The notes below the pieces were generated by a model. It was not told the origin of the DNA. It did no database searches and saw nothing but the letters and a program-made list of their open reading frames with translations. Made by a program: the position numbers and the translations under genes. Below are positions 13,659 to 20,812 of a DNA stretch of 21,306 nucleotides, one piece after another; within the stretch, counting starts at the first letter, position 1; every line of letters starts with the position of its first letter. Source of the stretch: Desulfobacteraceae bacterium (lineage in GTDB: Bacteria > Desulfobacterota > Desulfobacteria > Desulfobacterales > Desulfobacteraceae). The stretch spans positions 1 through 21,306 of the forward strand of contig WFQS01000484.1 in assembly GCA_015486915.1 (NCBI GenBank). Reading direction: 5' to 3'.

Positions 13659-14027
13659 ATGGGCAGTGGTTACAGAATAATGGCAATTGATGATGAGAAT
13701 ATTGTCGGGAAAATGATAAAAGCAAATTTTGAGCCTGACGGGTATATTGTTGAAGTTTTCCTAAACGCAAAGCCGGCTCTTGAAAGATTAAATGAAGAAG
13801 AATTTGATCTTGTAATTACTGATCTGAAAATGAAAGATATTGATGGCATGGAAGTGCTTCAAACAATAAAAAAAGAATCTCCTGAGACCAAGGTGATAAT
13901 GGTTACAGCTTTTGCCAGCATGGACACATCAATAAAGGCGTTTCGTGGAAAAGCCGATGACTTTTTTGCCAAACCGATAAAAATTGCAGATCTCAAGGCC
14001 TGCGTTAAAAAATTATTAGATAAATAA
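13659..14027 (+). CDS. Single-domain response regulator (CheY-like)
   Basis: 122-aa receiver without an output domain. Acidic pocket D11-D12, phospho-acceptor D55 in VITDLKM, T83 in VIMVTAFAS and K105-P106 are all present, so it should be phosphorylated and switch normally. GGAGG precedes the start and overlaps the end of the histidine kinase gene, from which it is 1 base away. With no DNA-binding domain it must act by protein contact. In the minus-strand operon the equivalent receiver is fused to a cytidylate kinase-like protein, which suggests that this one acts on the kinase-like protein two genes upstream. Confidence 0.93.
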   Translation: MGSGYRIMAIDDENIVGKMIKANFEPDGYIVEVFLNAKPALERLNEEEFDLVITDLKMKDIDGMEVLQTIKKESPETKVIMVTAFASMDTSIKAFRGKADDFFAKPIKIADLKACVKKLLDK

Positions 14028-14145
14028 AAAGATTTAAATGCCTCAGATTTGAGTGGGCGTATTTGTTGTATATGATCATTTTTACCCGGCCTTCATAGAG
14101 CAGTCAGTTTATTTTTTTATTTATGCATATGTATTGCATATATTC

Positions 14146-14169
14146 CTGCAGCCCTTTCACGGGCTGCAG
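14146..14169. other. Perfect 9-bp hairpin, possible terminator
   Basis: CTGCAGCCC, loop TTTCAC, GGGCTGCAG form a GC-rich perfect stem 119 bases after the receiver stop. No T-run follows on either strand, so it is not a classic terminator. It may end the upstream operon inefficiently or protect its 3' end. Confidence 0.5.
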
Positions 14170-14373
14170 TTAAAGGAATGCCATTTCCTTCAACTTCTGG
14201 CATGCATTCATAAAACAGATAGTCTTTCCCATGTGATGCCTGTTGTTATGCTTTATTAACTTTTCACCCCGGTACCTTATAGCAGTAAAATTTTCAGTTC
14301 CTGTTTTAATTTCCTTTCCTTATCTTTTTATCTAAAACGGTTTAATTTACAAAATGGCTACGAACGATAAATC

Positions 14374-14402
14374 TTGACACATAGATTTGTTTTCTTTATG
14401 AA
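14374..14402 (+). promoter_or_regulatory. Candidate sigma-70 promoter of sulP
   Basis: TTGACA (14374-14379), a 17-base spacer and TATGAA (14397-14402) make the best-spaced promoter in the window. The leader to the ATG at 14509 would be about 100 bases and would contain the 37-base palindrome. Confidence 0.65.
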
Positions 14403-14417
14403 CAAGCCTAATGTTGT

Positions 14418-14454
14418 TTTTTTATAACGGCCATGTCATGGCAGTTATAAAAAA
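14418..14454 (+). repeat. 37-base palindrome in sulP leader, related to hairpin repeat
   Basis: Arms 14418-14435 and 14437-14454 are 18 bases each and pair with one mismatch (G14429 opposite A14443), centred on T14436. The right arm, CATGGCAGTTAT, equals the right half of the repeat before tpx. The left arm is the inverted equivalent, ATAACGGCCATG. It lies between the promoter and the sulP start and would form a long stem in the mRNA leader or a symmetrical operator on DNA. Confidence 0.75.
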
Positions 14455-14508
14455 GCGCATGTCCATTCCGGGCTTATTATTGTAATAATTTTAAACTGGA
14501 ATTAAATA

Positions 14509-16674
14509 ATGATAGATAAAATATTTCCTTTTTTATTTTGGTTTCAGGGTTATAATTTTATTAAATTTAAAATAGATTTTATTGCCGGCATGACCGTTGC
14601 TCTTGTATTGATTCCCCAGTCAATGGCATATGCTCAGCTTGCCGGTTTGCCAGCATATTATGGCCTTTACGCAGCATTCATGCCCCCCATGATTGCCGCG
14701 CTTTTTGGATCAAGCCGCCAGCTTGCTACGGGTCCTGTTGCAGTTGTGTCCCTTATGACAGCAGCTTCCCTTGAACCGCTCGCCACTGCAGGCAGCAGTG
14801 CTTTTATCATTTACGCTGTAATGCTTGCACTTACAGTTGGTATTTTCCAGCTTATGCTCGGTGTGTTACGTTTGGGGCTTATTGTAAATTTTTTATCCCA
14901 TCCCGTTGTAAACGGATTTACAAATGCCGCGGCCATAATCATTGCATCTTCCCAGTTTTCCAAGTTGTTCGGTGTTTATGTTGATAAAGCTTCTCACCAT
15001 TATCAGACAATTATCGATGTGGTTAAAGCAGCTTTTGCATATACACATCTGCCAACTTTTTTAATGGGTATTTCCGCAATCATTATGATGTATGTTTTAA
15101 AACGGATTAATCCTAAAATTCCATATGTTTTGGTGGCTGTTGTTGTAACCACCTTTGTGTCCTGGCTTACAGGTTTTGATTACAATAAAAGCCTTCCTGT
15201 TTCTGATATTGCCTCAATGGAGGTTCAAAAGGATATAAATCAGTTTAACAGAACCATAAAAGAAATCAGCAGGATAAGTGAAGCCAGAACAAAAATTATC
15301 GCAGAGCTAAAATCCGAGGAATCATCCCATAAGGGGCATGGTATTTCCGAGAAGATCCTTCATTTGAATCATGAAATATCCATTGCAGGATATAAAATTG
15401 GAGAATTAAAGGAACATTCCCATAACTTAAGAACAAAATTGAGAAGTATAAAATTTACAGCTGTTAAATCGGATAACAAAACAATAGTTTTTTATCCGGA
15501 AAAAGATCTGCAGGAGAATTCCTTAAAATCGGATCACAGGGTGTGGAGGATAAAAATTGGAAATAAGCTGCTTAATGAAAAGGCCATTGTTATGATTGGT
15601 GGCGGAGCCGTTGTGGGTTCCATACCAAAGGGACTTCCTGATTTCAGTATCCCGCAACTTAAATTTTCTGTTTTTATGCAACTTCTTCCATTTGCGATAA
15701 TTATTTCTCTTCTTGGTTTTATGGAGGCAATTGCAATTGCCAAAGCCATGGCATCCAAGACCGGTCAGAGAATAGATCCCAACCAGGAGCTTATAGGCCA
15801 GGGGCTTGCCAATATTATAGGTTCATTTACCAAAAGTTATCCCGTATCAGGTTCGTTCTCAAGAAGTGCCGTCAATCTTCAGTCAGGTGCTGTTTCAGGA
15901 GTCTCAAGTGTTGTGACAAGTGCTGTTGTAATAATTGCCCTTTTATTTTTTACGCCTCTTCTCTACCATCTGCCCCAGGCAGTACTTGCTGCCATTATCA
16001 TGATGGCTGTAATTGGACTTGTTAATGTAAAAGGTTTTATTCATGCATGGCAGGTACAGTGGTATGACGGAGTTATTTCCGTTATAACCTTCTGCGCCAC
16101 CCTGATAGCCGCTCCTCACCTTGAAGAGGGGATCTATATCGGGGTTGCGCTTTCTCTCGGTGTTTATCTTTACAAGAGCATGCGGCCAAGGCTTTCGTCT
16201 CTTTCCCGTTCCGTTGATCATGAATTGCGTGCAAGTGCTGTCCACGGTCTTTTAACCTGTAAATATATTGATTTGATACGTTTTGAGGGTCCCCTGTTTT
16301 TTGCCAATGCAAGTTTTCTCGTTGATGCAATCAATTCACGTCTTCTTGAGACAAGAGAGCTTAAACATATTATAATAGCGTCCAATGGGATTAATGATAT
16401 AGATGCGTCGGGGGAAGAAGCTCTTTCCCTTGTCATTGATCAGGTGAGAAGCGCCGGCAGAGATATCTCTTTCAGTGGAATAAATGAATCTGTCATGGCT
16501 GTGCTGAAACGAACACATCTGATAGAGAGAATAGGAAAAGACCATATTTTCCCGACTATGGAAAAGGCGGTGATGACAATTCACCCAATGCTGCATGGAA
16601 CAGGAGCTGAAAATGAATGTCCCCTTGTTACATTTTGCGGGCACACTCATTCCAGTTCTGAAAGGCATCAATAG
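14509..16674 (+). CDS. SulP-family anion transporter with STAS domain and insert
   Basis: 721-aa inner-membrane transporter, longer than the usual 550-600. The N-terminus has the SulP signature IPQSMAYAQLAGLPAYYGLYAA (start at residue 35) and GSSRQLATGPVAVVS. The core continues with NGFTNAAAIIIASSQ, FMEAIAIAKAMASKTGQ (404-420), DPNQELIGQGLANI and PVSGSFSRSAVN. Between TGFDYNK and VVGSIPKGLPDFSIP (about 223-367) is a roughly 140-residue hydrophilic, partly coiled-coil insert not found in typical SulP proteins. The STAS domain spans about 570-690 with DASG at 632-635. The last 30 residues are rich in His and Cys. The family imports sulfate, bicarbonate or other anions; sulfate is likely here by context. 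The ribosome-binding site is weak (TGGAAT). A Cache histidine kinase follows on the same strand. Confidence 0.92.
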   Translation: MIDKIFPFLFWFQGYNFIKFKIDFIAGMTVALVLIPQSMAYAQLAGLPAYYGLYAAFMPPMIAALFGSSRQLATGPVAVVSLMTAASLEPLATAGSSAFIIYAVMLALTVGIFQLMLGVLRLGLIVNFLSHPVVNGFTNAAAIIIASSQFSKLFGVYVDKASHHYQTIIDVVKAAFAYTHLPTFLMGISAIIMMYVLKRINPKIPYVLVAVVVTTFVSWLTGFDYNKSLPVSDIASMEVQKDINQFNRTIKEISRISEARTKIIAELKSEESSHKGHGISEKILHLNHEISIAGYKIGELKEHSHNLRTKLRSIKFTAVKSDNKTIVFYPEKDLQENSLKSDHRVWRIKIGNKLLNEKAIVMIGGGAVVGSIPKGLPDFSIPQLKFSVFMQLLPFAIIISLLGFMEAIAIAKAMASKTGQRIDPNQELIGQGLANIIGSFTKSYPVSGSFSRSAVNLQSGAVSGVSSVVTSAVVIIALLFFTPLLYHLPQAVLAAIIMMAVIGLVNVKGFIHAWQVQWYDGVISVITFCATLIAAPHLEEGIYIGVALSLGVYLYKSMRPRLSSLSRSVDHELRASAVHGLLTCKYIDLIRFEGPLFFANASFLVDAINSRLLETRELKHIIIASNGINDIDASGEEALSLVIDQVRSAGRDISFSGINESVMAVLKRTHLIERIGKDHIFPTMEKAVMTIHPMLHGTGAENECPLVTFCGHTHSSSERHQ

Positions 16675-16793
16675 ATCCCACACATTCTTTTTTATTTTTC
16701 AATTATAAGCACCTGTTGTTCTTAGATCAGGTATTATAATTTCAGTTTTATATATGAAACTCCTGTGAAAATTTTTTAGATAAGAGTTCCTAT

Positions 16794-16845
16794 ATTTGTT
16801 GAGAGGCAGTCTGAGAGTCACCAGATCTGCCTGATGGCGGTTATA
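16794..16845 (+). repeat. GCC-TCAT-GGC type repeat before histidine kinase
   Basis: The core CTGCCTGATGGCGG (16827-16840) forms a 5-bp stem with one T-G wobble and a TGAT loop, followed by GTTATA. An upstream AGGCAG (16804-16809) can pair with CTGCCT (16827-16832) instead. The ATTTGTTGAGAGGC before it and the CAGAT before the core match the copy at 101-151. The element ends 17 bases before the GGAGG of the next gene. Confidence 0.78.
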
Positions 16846-16873
16846 TAAAAAAAAGTTATGACCGGAGGGAAAA

Positions 16874-18523
16874 ATGAAAAACTCCGTATCTGGATTTTTA
16901 GGATGTAAAACATTAAAAATCATTCTAATGCTGTTGTTTATTCCATTATTTTTCATGGGTTATGGGGTTTATTCTGATTTTGTTGAAAATAATCATCAAA
17001 AAATAGAACAACAGGTTGTTGAAGGACTCACTTCATGCTTTCGGAATCTAAATCTTTTTCTCAAGGAAAGAAAAACTATTCTTTCAGCAATCGCCAGATC
17101 ACATTCTTTTGATTACTACAACAACAAACAACATCTGCTCGAACTTTTTAATAATATAAATATTCAGATAGGTGGAGGTCTCATTGATATCGGTTTAATT
17201 GATTCCCATGGAATTCAGTTTGCTTATGCAGGTCCCTACAACCTTGAAGGCATGAATTACAGTGAACAGCCATGGTTTAAAAAGGTGATGAAAGACGGTT
17301 TGCACATAAGTGATTTTTTCATGGGGCACAGGAATCTGCCCCATTTTGTCACTGCAGTTAAATTCACCAATGGAAAAACCAGTTCAATCCTCAAAGCAAC
17401 TATGGATTCAAACATGTTTACAAAAATTATCAGGCATGCCATGGCCGGTAAAACAGGGGATGCTTTTATAATTAATTCTGGCGGTGTATATCAGTCTCCA
17501 TCACGTTTTAACAGCGAAAAAATGTTAGATAATTCAGGGATAGATTTTAAAAATTTCGGTTATGGGAAAATTACCATTATAAATGGGGAAAAAGGGTTTG
17601 AAAAAAACAGAATTTATGCAGGTAAATGGATAAAAAATAGGCAATGGCTTTTAATTGTATCACAAGATATTTCTGAAGCTGCTGCTTTTTTCCCTGCAAA
17701 AAAATATAAGGAAATTATAATATTTTTAATGGCTTTTATCCTTTTATGCACTGCCCTTTTTGAAACATATAAACTTGAAAAATTTAATGAAGAGCTTGAA
17801 GAAATAAATAATCAGCTGCTCCATGCTGATAAACTTACCACCATTGGCAGACTTGCATCGGGTATTGCCCATGAAATAAACAATCCACTTGGTGTTATCC
17901 TGTCAAAGGCCGGGTGGATGAAGGATATTCTGGAAATTCTTGAAGAAGATGAATCCATGGATTTTGAAGATTACCAGGATGATTTTTTTGAAAATTTGCA
18001 GAAAATAGAAAAACAGGTAATGCGTGTGGATAAAACCATAGAAAACATGCTTAATTTTGCACGTAAATCAAAATTTTCCCACGAAAGAATTAATATTAAC
18101 AATGTGCTTGATCAGACCATGGAATTTCTTGATTATAAAGCAAGGAAAAATCATGTCGAAATAATTCATGACTATGATGAATCCATTCCTCCCATCAAAA
18201 GTGATCAATCACAGCTACAGCAGGTTTTTGTAAATATAGTCAATAATGCAATTGATGCCATTGAGGAAAAGGGAAGTGTTCATATTAAAACGGAAAAAAA
18301 TGATAAACACATTATTGTCAGAATTATCGACACCGGAGGTGGCATACCCAGGGAAATGATCAATAAAATTTCCACTCCATTTTTTACCACAAAGGAAAAA
18401 GGAAAAGGTACAGGCCTTGGTTTGACCATTGCATACAAAATAATTGATAATCTAAAGGGCAATATTTCCGTTAAAAGTGAAAAACACAAAGGCACGACAT
18501 TTACAATTGACCTGCCTGTTTAA
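16874..18523 (+). CDS. Cache-domain sensor histidine kinase
   Basis: 549-aa membrane sensor kinase. Helix 1 is at about 13-32, and an extracytoplasmic double-Cache-type sensor (about 35-275) contains YSEQPWFKKVMKDG (129-142), the W-F motif common in dCache domains. Helix 2 is at 279-297, and a coiled-coil linker leads to HisKA with His333 in IAHEINNPLGVILSKAG. The ATPase domain has NNAIDAIEE, the DTGGGIP G1 box and PFFTTKEKGKGTGLGLT, all intact. There is no HAMP domain and no adjacent receiver. GGAGGG lies 6 bases before the ATG. It follows sulP by 199 bases, a gap containing a hairpin repeat, so the genes may be co-transcribed or separately controlled. Its partner receiver is not in the window unless it shares one of the two seen. 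dCache domains bind small organic acids or anions; the ligand is unknown. Confidence 0.9.
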   Translation: MKNSVSGFLGCKTLKIILMLLFIPLFFMGYGVYSDFVENNHQKIEQQVVEGLTSCFRNLNLFLKERKTILSAIARSHSFDYYNNKQHLLELFNNINIQIGGGLIDIGLIDSHGIQFAYAGPYNLEGMNYSEQPWFKKVMKDGLHISDFFMGHRNLPHFVTAVKFTNGKTSSILKATMDSNMFTKIIRHAMAGKTGDAFIINSGGVYQSPSRFNSEKMLDNSGIDFKNFGYGKITIINGEKGFEKNRIYAGKWIKNRQWLLIVSQDISEAAAFFPAKKYKEIIIFLMAFILLCTALFETYKLEKFNEELEEINNQLLHADKLTTIGRLASGIAHEINNPLGVILSKAGWMKDILEILEEDESMDFEDYQDDFFENLQKIEKQVMRVDKTIENMLNFARKSKFSHERININNVLDQTMEFLDYKARKNHVEIIHDYDESIPPIKSDQSQLQQVFVNIVNNAIDAIEEKGSVHIKTEKNDKHIIVRIIDTGGGIPREMINKISTPFFTTKEKGKGTGLGLTIAYKIIDNLKGNISVKSEKHKGTTFTIDLPV

Positions 18524-18565
18524 AATCTCAGGATATTATTTTTTATTTTAACATATAAAAAAATC

Positions 18566-18694
18566 GTAAATATTCGGCCAGCACTCCATCTTCGTCTATT
18601 TTGGCCTTCACAATAGCATTAGTATGCTACACAGCCCCAATTAGGCGAATATAAAGCACTGTCCAAAATTTACATTATAAAGTCGAATATTTAC
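18566..18694 (+). mobile_element. MITE copy 2, 129 bp, with 8-bp target duplication
   Basis: Left end GTAAATATTCGGCC (18566-18579) and right end AGTCGAATATTTAC (18681-18694) are inverted repeats. AAAAAATC lies directly before (18558-18565) and after (18695-18702), a perfect 8-bp duplication. The sequence aligns end to end with the copy at 11121-11251, including an identical run of 20 bases at the left end and another of 22 around the GCATTAGTATGC palindrome. Internal arms (TCTATTTTGG with CCCCAATTAGG) have changed relative to copy 1 but still pair largely through G-T pairs. No coding capacity. It sits between the histidine kinase and the convergent beta-helix gene. Confidence 0.9.
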
Positions 18695-18723
18695 AAAAAA
18701 TCAAATCGGTTTTCAGGTTTTAT

Positions 18724-18737
18724 CGGTCTCATGGCCG
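18724..18737 (+). repeat. GCC-TCAT-GGC hairpin repeat at end of beta-helix gene
   Basis: CGGTCTCATGGCCG forms a 5-bp stem with one T-G wobble and a TCAT loop. It overlaps the last codons and stop (18729-18731) of the minus-strand gene, whose final residues R-P-stop are encoded by the repeat. Confidence 0.7.
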
Positions 18738-20150
18738 TATTCTAATGGAGGGGTAAAGGCCTTCATTTTTACCGGATCGATAGGGTTGCAGGGTGTTAAA
18801 GGAAATCTGCCTTCCTTTCTGGGCATGGCCGCGCAAATTTTTATCATGATCACAATAGGCTCCATTGGCCTCGAGAATATGCTCGATTCTCTTTTTAAAG
18901 GCATTCACAAAAATTTCACCGTTTCCTGAAAATTCCATACCTCCGATATTTAGTTTTCTTTTGGACGCTTTTAGATTATCAATGGAAATCGTATTGGTTT
19001 TAATATCTGTTTTCCCTGTAATATATCCCCATACCACATGGTTATCAGGAATTTTAAGGGAAATTTCTGTGTCAATAATCGTATGGGGCATGATAATACA
19101 ACCCTTGCCAATAAAAAGTTTTGCATCTTTTTTTCCTGAAAGAAAAGAATTAAATCCCACAAATGTTTTCTGCCCGATTTCGGCATTTATTATTTTTCCG
19201 CCATGGGCCGTGATGTTTAACCCCATTAAACGTGAATTGATTATATAGGCATTTTCCTGGGCATTTGAACCATTTCCCATGTGTGCATTCTCTAAATAGG
19301 CCCTCTGGGAAATTAAAACGTTTTCACCAATCCTGGTTTTTCCTTTGATAACTGCATACCGGTTCAGGGCTGAACTTTGTGGAATATTTACGGGCTCCAG
19401 ATCCACGACTTCGAATAAACGTTCATATTCCGGCTCTTTTTCATGGACAAACTGATAAATAATTCCACGGGGTTGATGAAATTTATTTACCCCTATATAA
19501 TTATTAATTACCTCTTTGTTATATTTGAATAGAAAACAGAAATCATCTGTTTCAATATGAATGACACCGGGGTCAATTTGCCTGTGGAAAAAATCGCCTG
19601 CCTGTACATAAGAGAATTCTCCCACTATGCAGGAATGCAGATTCATCTGATCAATGGTTGAAAATGGTCCTAAAAAACATCCTTCCATTGTTGACCCGTG
19701 GATATTGGCATAGTGGGATGAGACCGTGTTTCTTATGATAAATTCCTCCGGCGTTTCAGGATTGTGTGAATTATTATGAACCAGTGTTTTGTACAGAAGA
19801 CTTCCCTTTATCACAATGGATTGATCTTCAATCAGGGGAAGCGGGTTAGAGGTGTCCATTATTTCTCCCTTGCGTTTTAATTCATCTCCCCGTATGTCAC
19901 TTTTATAAATTATTGACTGGTTGACAGAACATTTTCCCAGGAAATAACTGCCCGCCATACTGGAATGTTTAAACTTAAATTCAATTGGGTAGTTGGATGT
20001 AATGCCGTAAAAACAATAAAATCTGGTCAATTTATCATATTCAATGGCATGGGTTATAAATTTTTTTGTATCAAAATCAAATTCACGGAGATTTGCATTT
20101 ACCCTGCTGACAATTCTTTCGCTTAAATGCCTGAGTTTTTCCATGATCAT
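18729..20150 (-). CDS. Left-handed beta-helix (hexapeptide-repeat) protein
   Basis: 473-aa probable cytoplasmic protein. Two regions have imperfect hexapeptide repeats typical of left-handed beta-helix acyltransferases and sugar-nucleotide transferases: about 105-185 (SIVIKGSLL, later RNTVSSHYANIHGSTMEGCFLGPFS and SCIVGEFSYVQAG) and about 255-375 (AVIKGKTRIGENVLISQRAYLENAHMG, later AEIGQKTFVGFNSFL and LFIGKGCIIMPHTIID). No nucleotidyltransferase domain and no clear catalytic histidine motif were recognised, so enzymatic activity is uncertain. The C-terminal about 90 residues are low in recognisable structure. The start at 20150 has AAGGAA 4 bases upstream; an ATG two codons later is an alternative. 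The gene is convergent with the Cache kinase, with a MITE between them. The stop codon lies inside a hairpin repeat, so the natural C-terminus may have been altered. The function is unknown; capsule, envelope or metabolic acyl transfer is only a guess. Confidence 0.72.
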   Translation of the reverse strand: MIMEKLRHLSERIVSRVNANLREFDFDTKKFITHAIEYDKLTRFYCFYGITSNYPIEFKFKHSSMAGSYFLGKCSVNQSIIYKSDIRGDELKRKGEIMDTSNPLPLIEDQSIVIKGSLLYKTLVHNNSHNPETPEEFIIRNTVSSHYANIHGSTMEGCFLGPFSTIDQMNLHSCIVGEFSYVQAGDFFHRQIDPGVIHIETDDFCFLFKYNKEVINNYIGVNKFHQPRGIIYQFVHEKEPEYERLFEVVDLEPVNIPQSSALNRYAVIKGKTRIGENVLISQRAYLENAHMGNGSNAQENAYIINSRLMGLNITAHGGKIINAEIGQKTFVGFNSFLSGKKDAKLFIGKGCIIMPHTIIDTEISLKIPDNHVVWGYITGKTDIKTNTISIDNLKASKRKLNIGGMEFSGNGEIFVNAFKKRIEHILEANGAYCDHDKNLRGHAQKGRQISFNTLQPYRSGKNEGLYPSIRIRP

Positions 20151-20544
20151 AATTTCCTTTTTTTACCATTTTTCTTCTCAAATAAGTGCAGTTGAGATGT
20201 TAGTACGGTTAATAGTTTCTTATCTCTGGTTTCCGTGTTTTTTTGGCAAAAAAATTAAAAAAACCATTTTGATTCTGGTTTGTCCAGATTAGGTATATTT
20301 AAAATATAGAATATTAATAACACAGACCCATTATCGGCACAAGGTGTTTGCCAGGCCCGAATGGCTTATATTTGATAATACAGTAACACTGCACAATGCC
20401 TTTTTTCCCGTGATATTTTTGCCATATATTCATTTTTATCTGAGTTTTTGATTAAAAGTTATATATATCTGCGTTGGGTAATTGTGACGGGCGGAAAAGG
20501 TCAACACGGGCAGAGTGATCGTGCCAGTGAGTTGAATCCGGTAT

Positions 20545-20575
20545 ATAATTGCTGTTGCCAGAAAACAGCAATTAT
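20545..20575. other. Perfect 12-bp hairpin
   Basis: ATAATTGCTGTT (20545-20556) and AACAGCAATTAT (20564-20575) pair completely around a 7-base loop (GCCAGAA). No T-run follows directly. It lies about 240 bases before the regulator start and could be an operator or the terminator of an unseen small RNA. Confidence 0.55.
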
Positions 20576-20597
20576 GGTAAATCCAGGCAATATTTTT

Positions 20598-20710
20598 ATA
20601 AGAAAGAGCTCACTTTTTACAAAGCAACTGATGCTCTTTTTATGTTTGTCAAAATTTCTGATTTTTTGAGGCAAAGTAGCGCAGTTCAGCTCGGCCTCAT
20701 GGCGGTTATA
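20598..20710 (+). repeat. Long form of GCC-TCAT-GGC repeat
   Basis: Core CGGCCTCATGGCGG (20692-20705) is followed by GTTATA, with an upstream GAGGC (20668-20672) able to pair with GCCTC (20694-20698). Bases 20678-20703 match 215-240 at 25 of 26 positions. Both copies are preceded by a TTATA-GAAAGAGCT stretch about 95 bases earlier (near 148 and 20599), so the full repeat is about 100-110 bases long. Confidence 0.75.
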
Positions 20711-20812
20711 TCCATTAATGTGTAAATGGGATTATGATCAGGACATGGTTCTGCAGGTGCCTGAATAAGGTTTATGCTTAGTATGCAGGAAAATACCCGG
20801 GAAACTTGAAAA

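Larger units (their letters stand above)
14028..14508 (+). other. Intergenic region before sulP, 481 bases
   Basis: No credible gene was seen; a 68-codon frame at 14053-14259 has no ribosome-binding site or recognisable homology. It holds a strong hairpin (14146-14169), a smaller one (AAGGAA/TTCCTT, 14173-14190), an AT-rich stretch with repeated TGCATAT near 14123-14142, a promoter (14374-14402) and a long palindrome (14418-14454). Confidence 0.7.
20151..20812. other. Non-coding region before sigma-54-type regulator
   Basis: 662 bases between divergent genes without a credible gene. It contains a 12-bp perfect hairpin (20545-20575) and a long copy of the hairpin repeat (about 20598-20710). 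The stretch 20151-20540 is AT-rich, has only short open frames without ribosome-binding sites, and presumably holds the promoters of both flanking genes, which I could not place with confidence. Confidence 0.65.

Noticed and set aside
14053..14259. 68-codon frame after the receiver gene
   Set aside because: No ribosome-binding site, contains the strong hairpin at 14146-14169, and no recognisable sequence.
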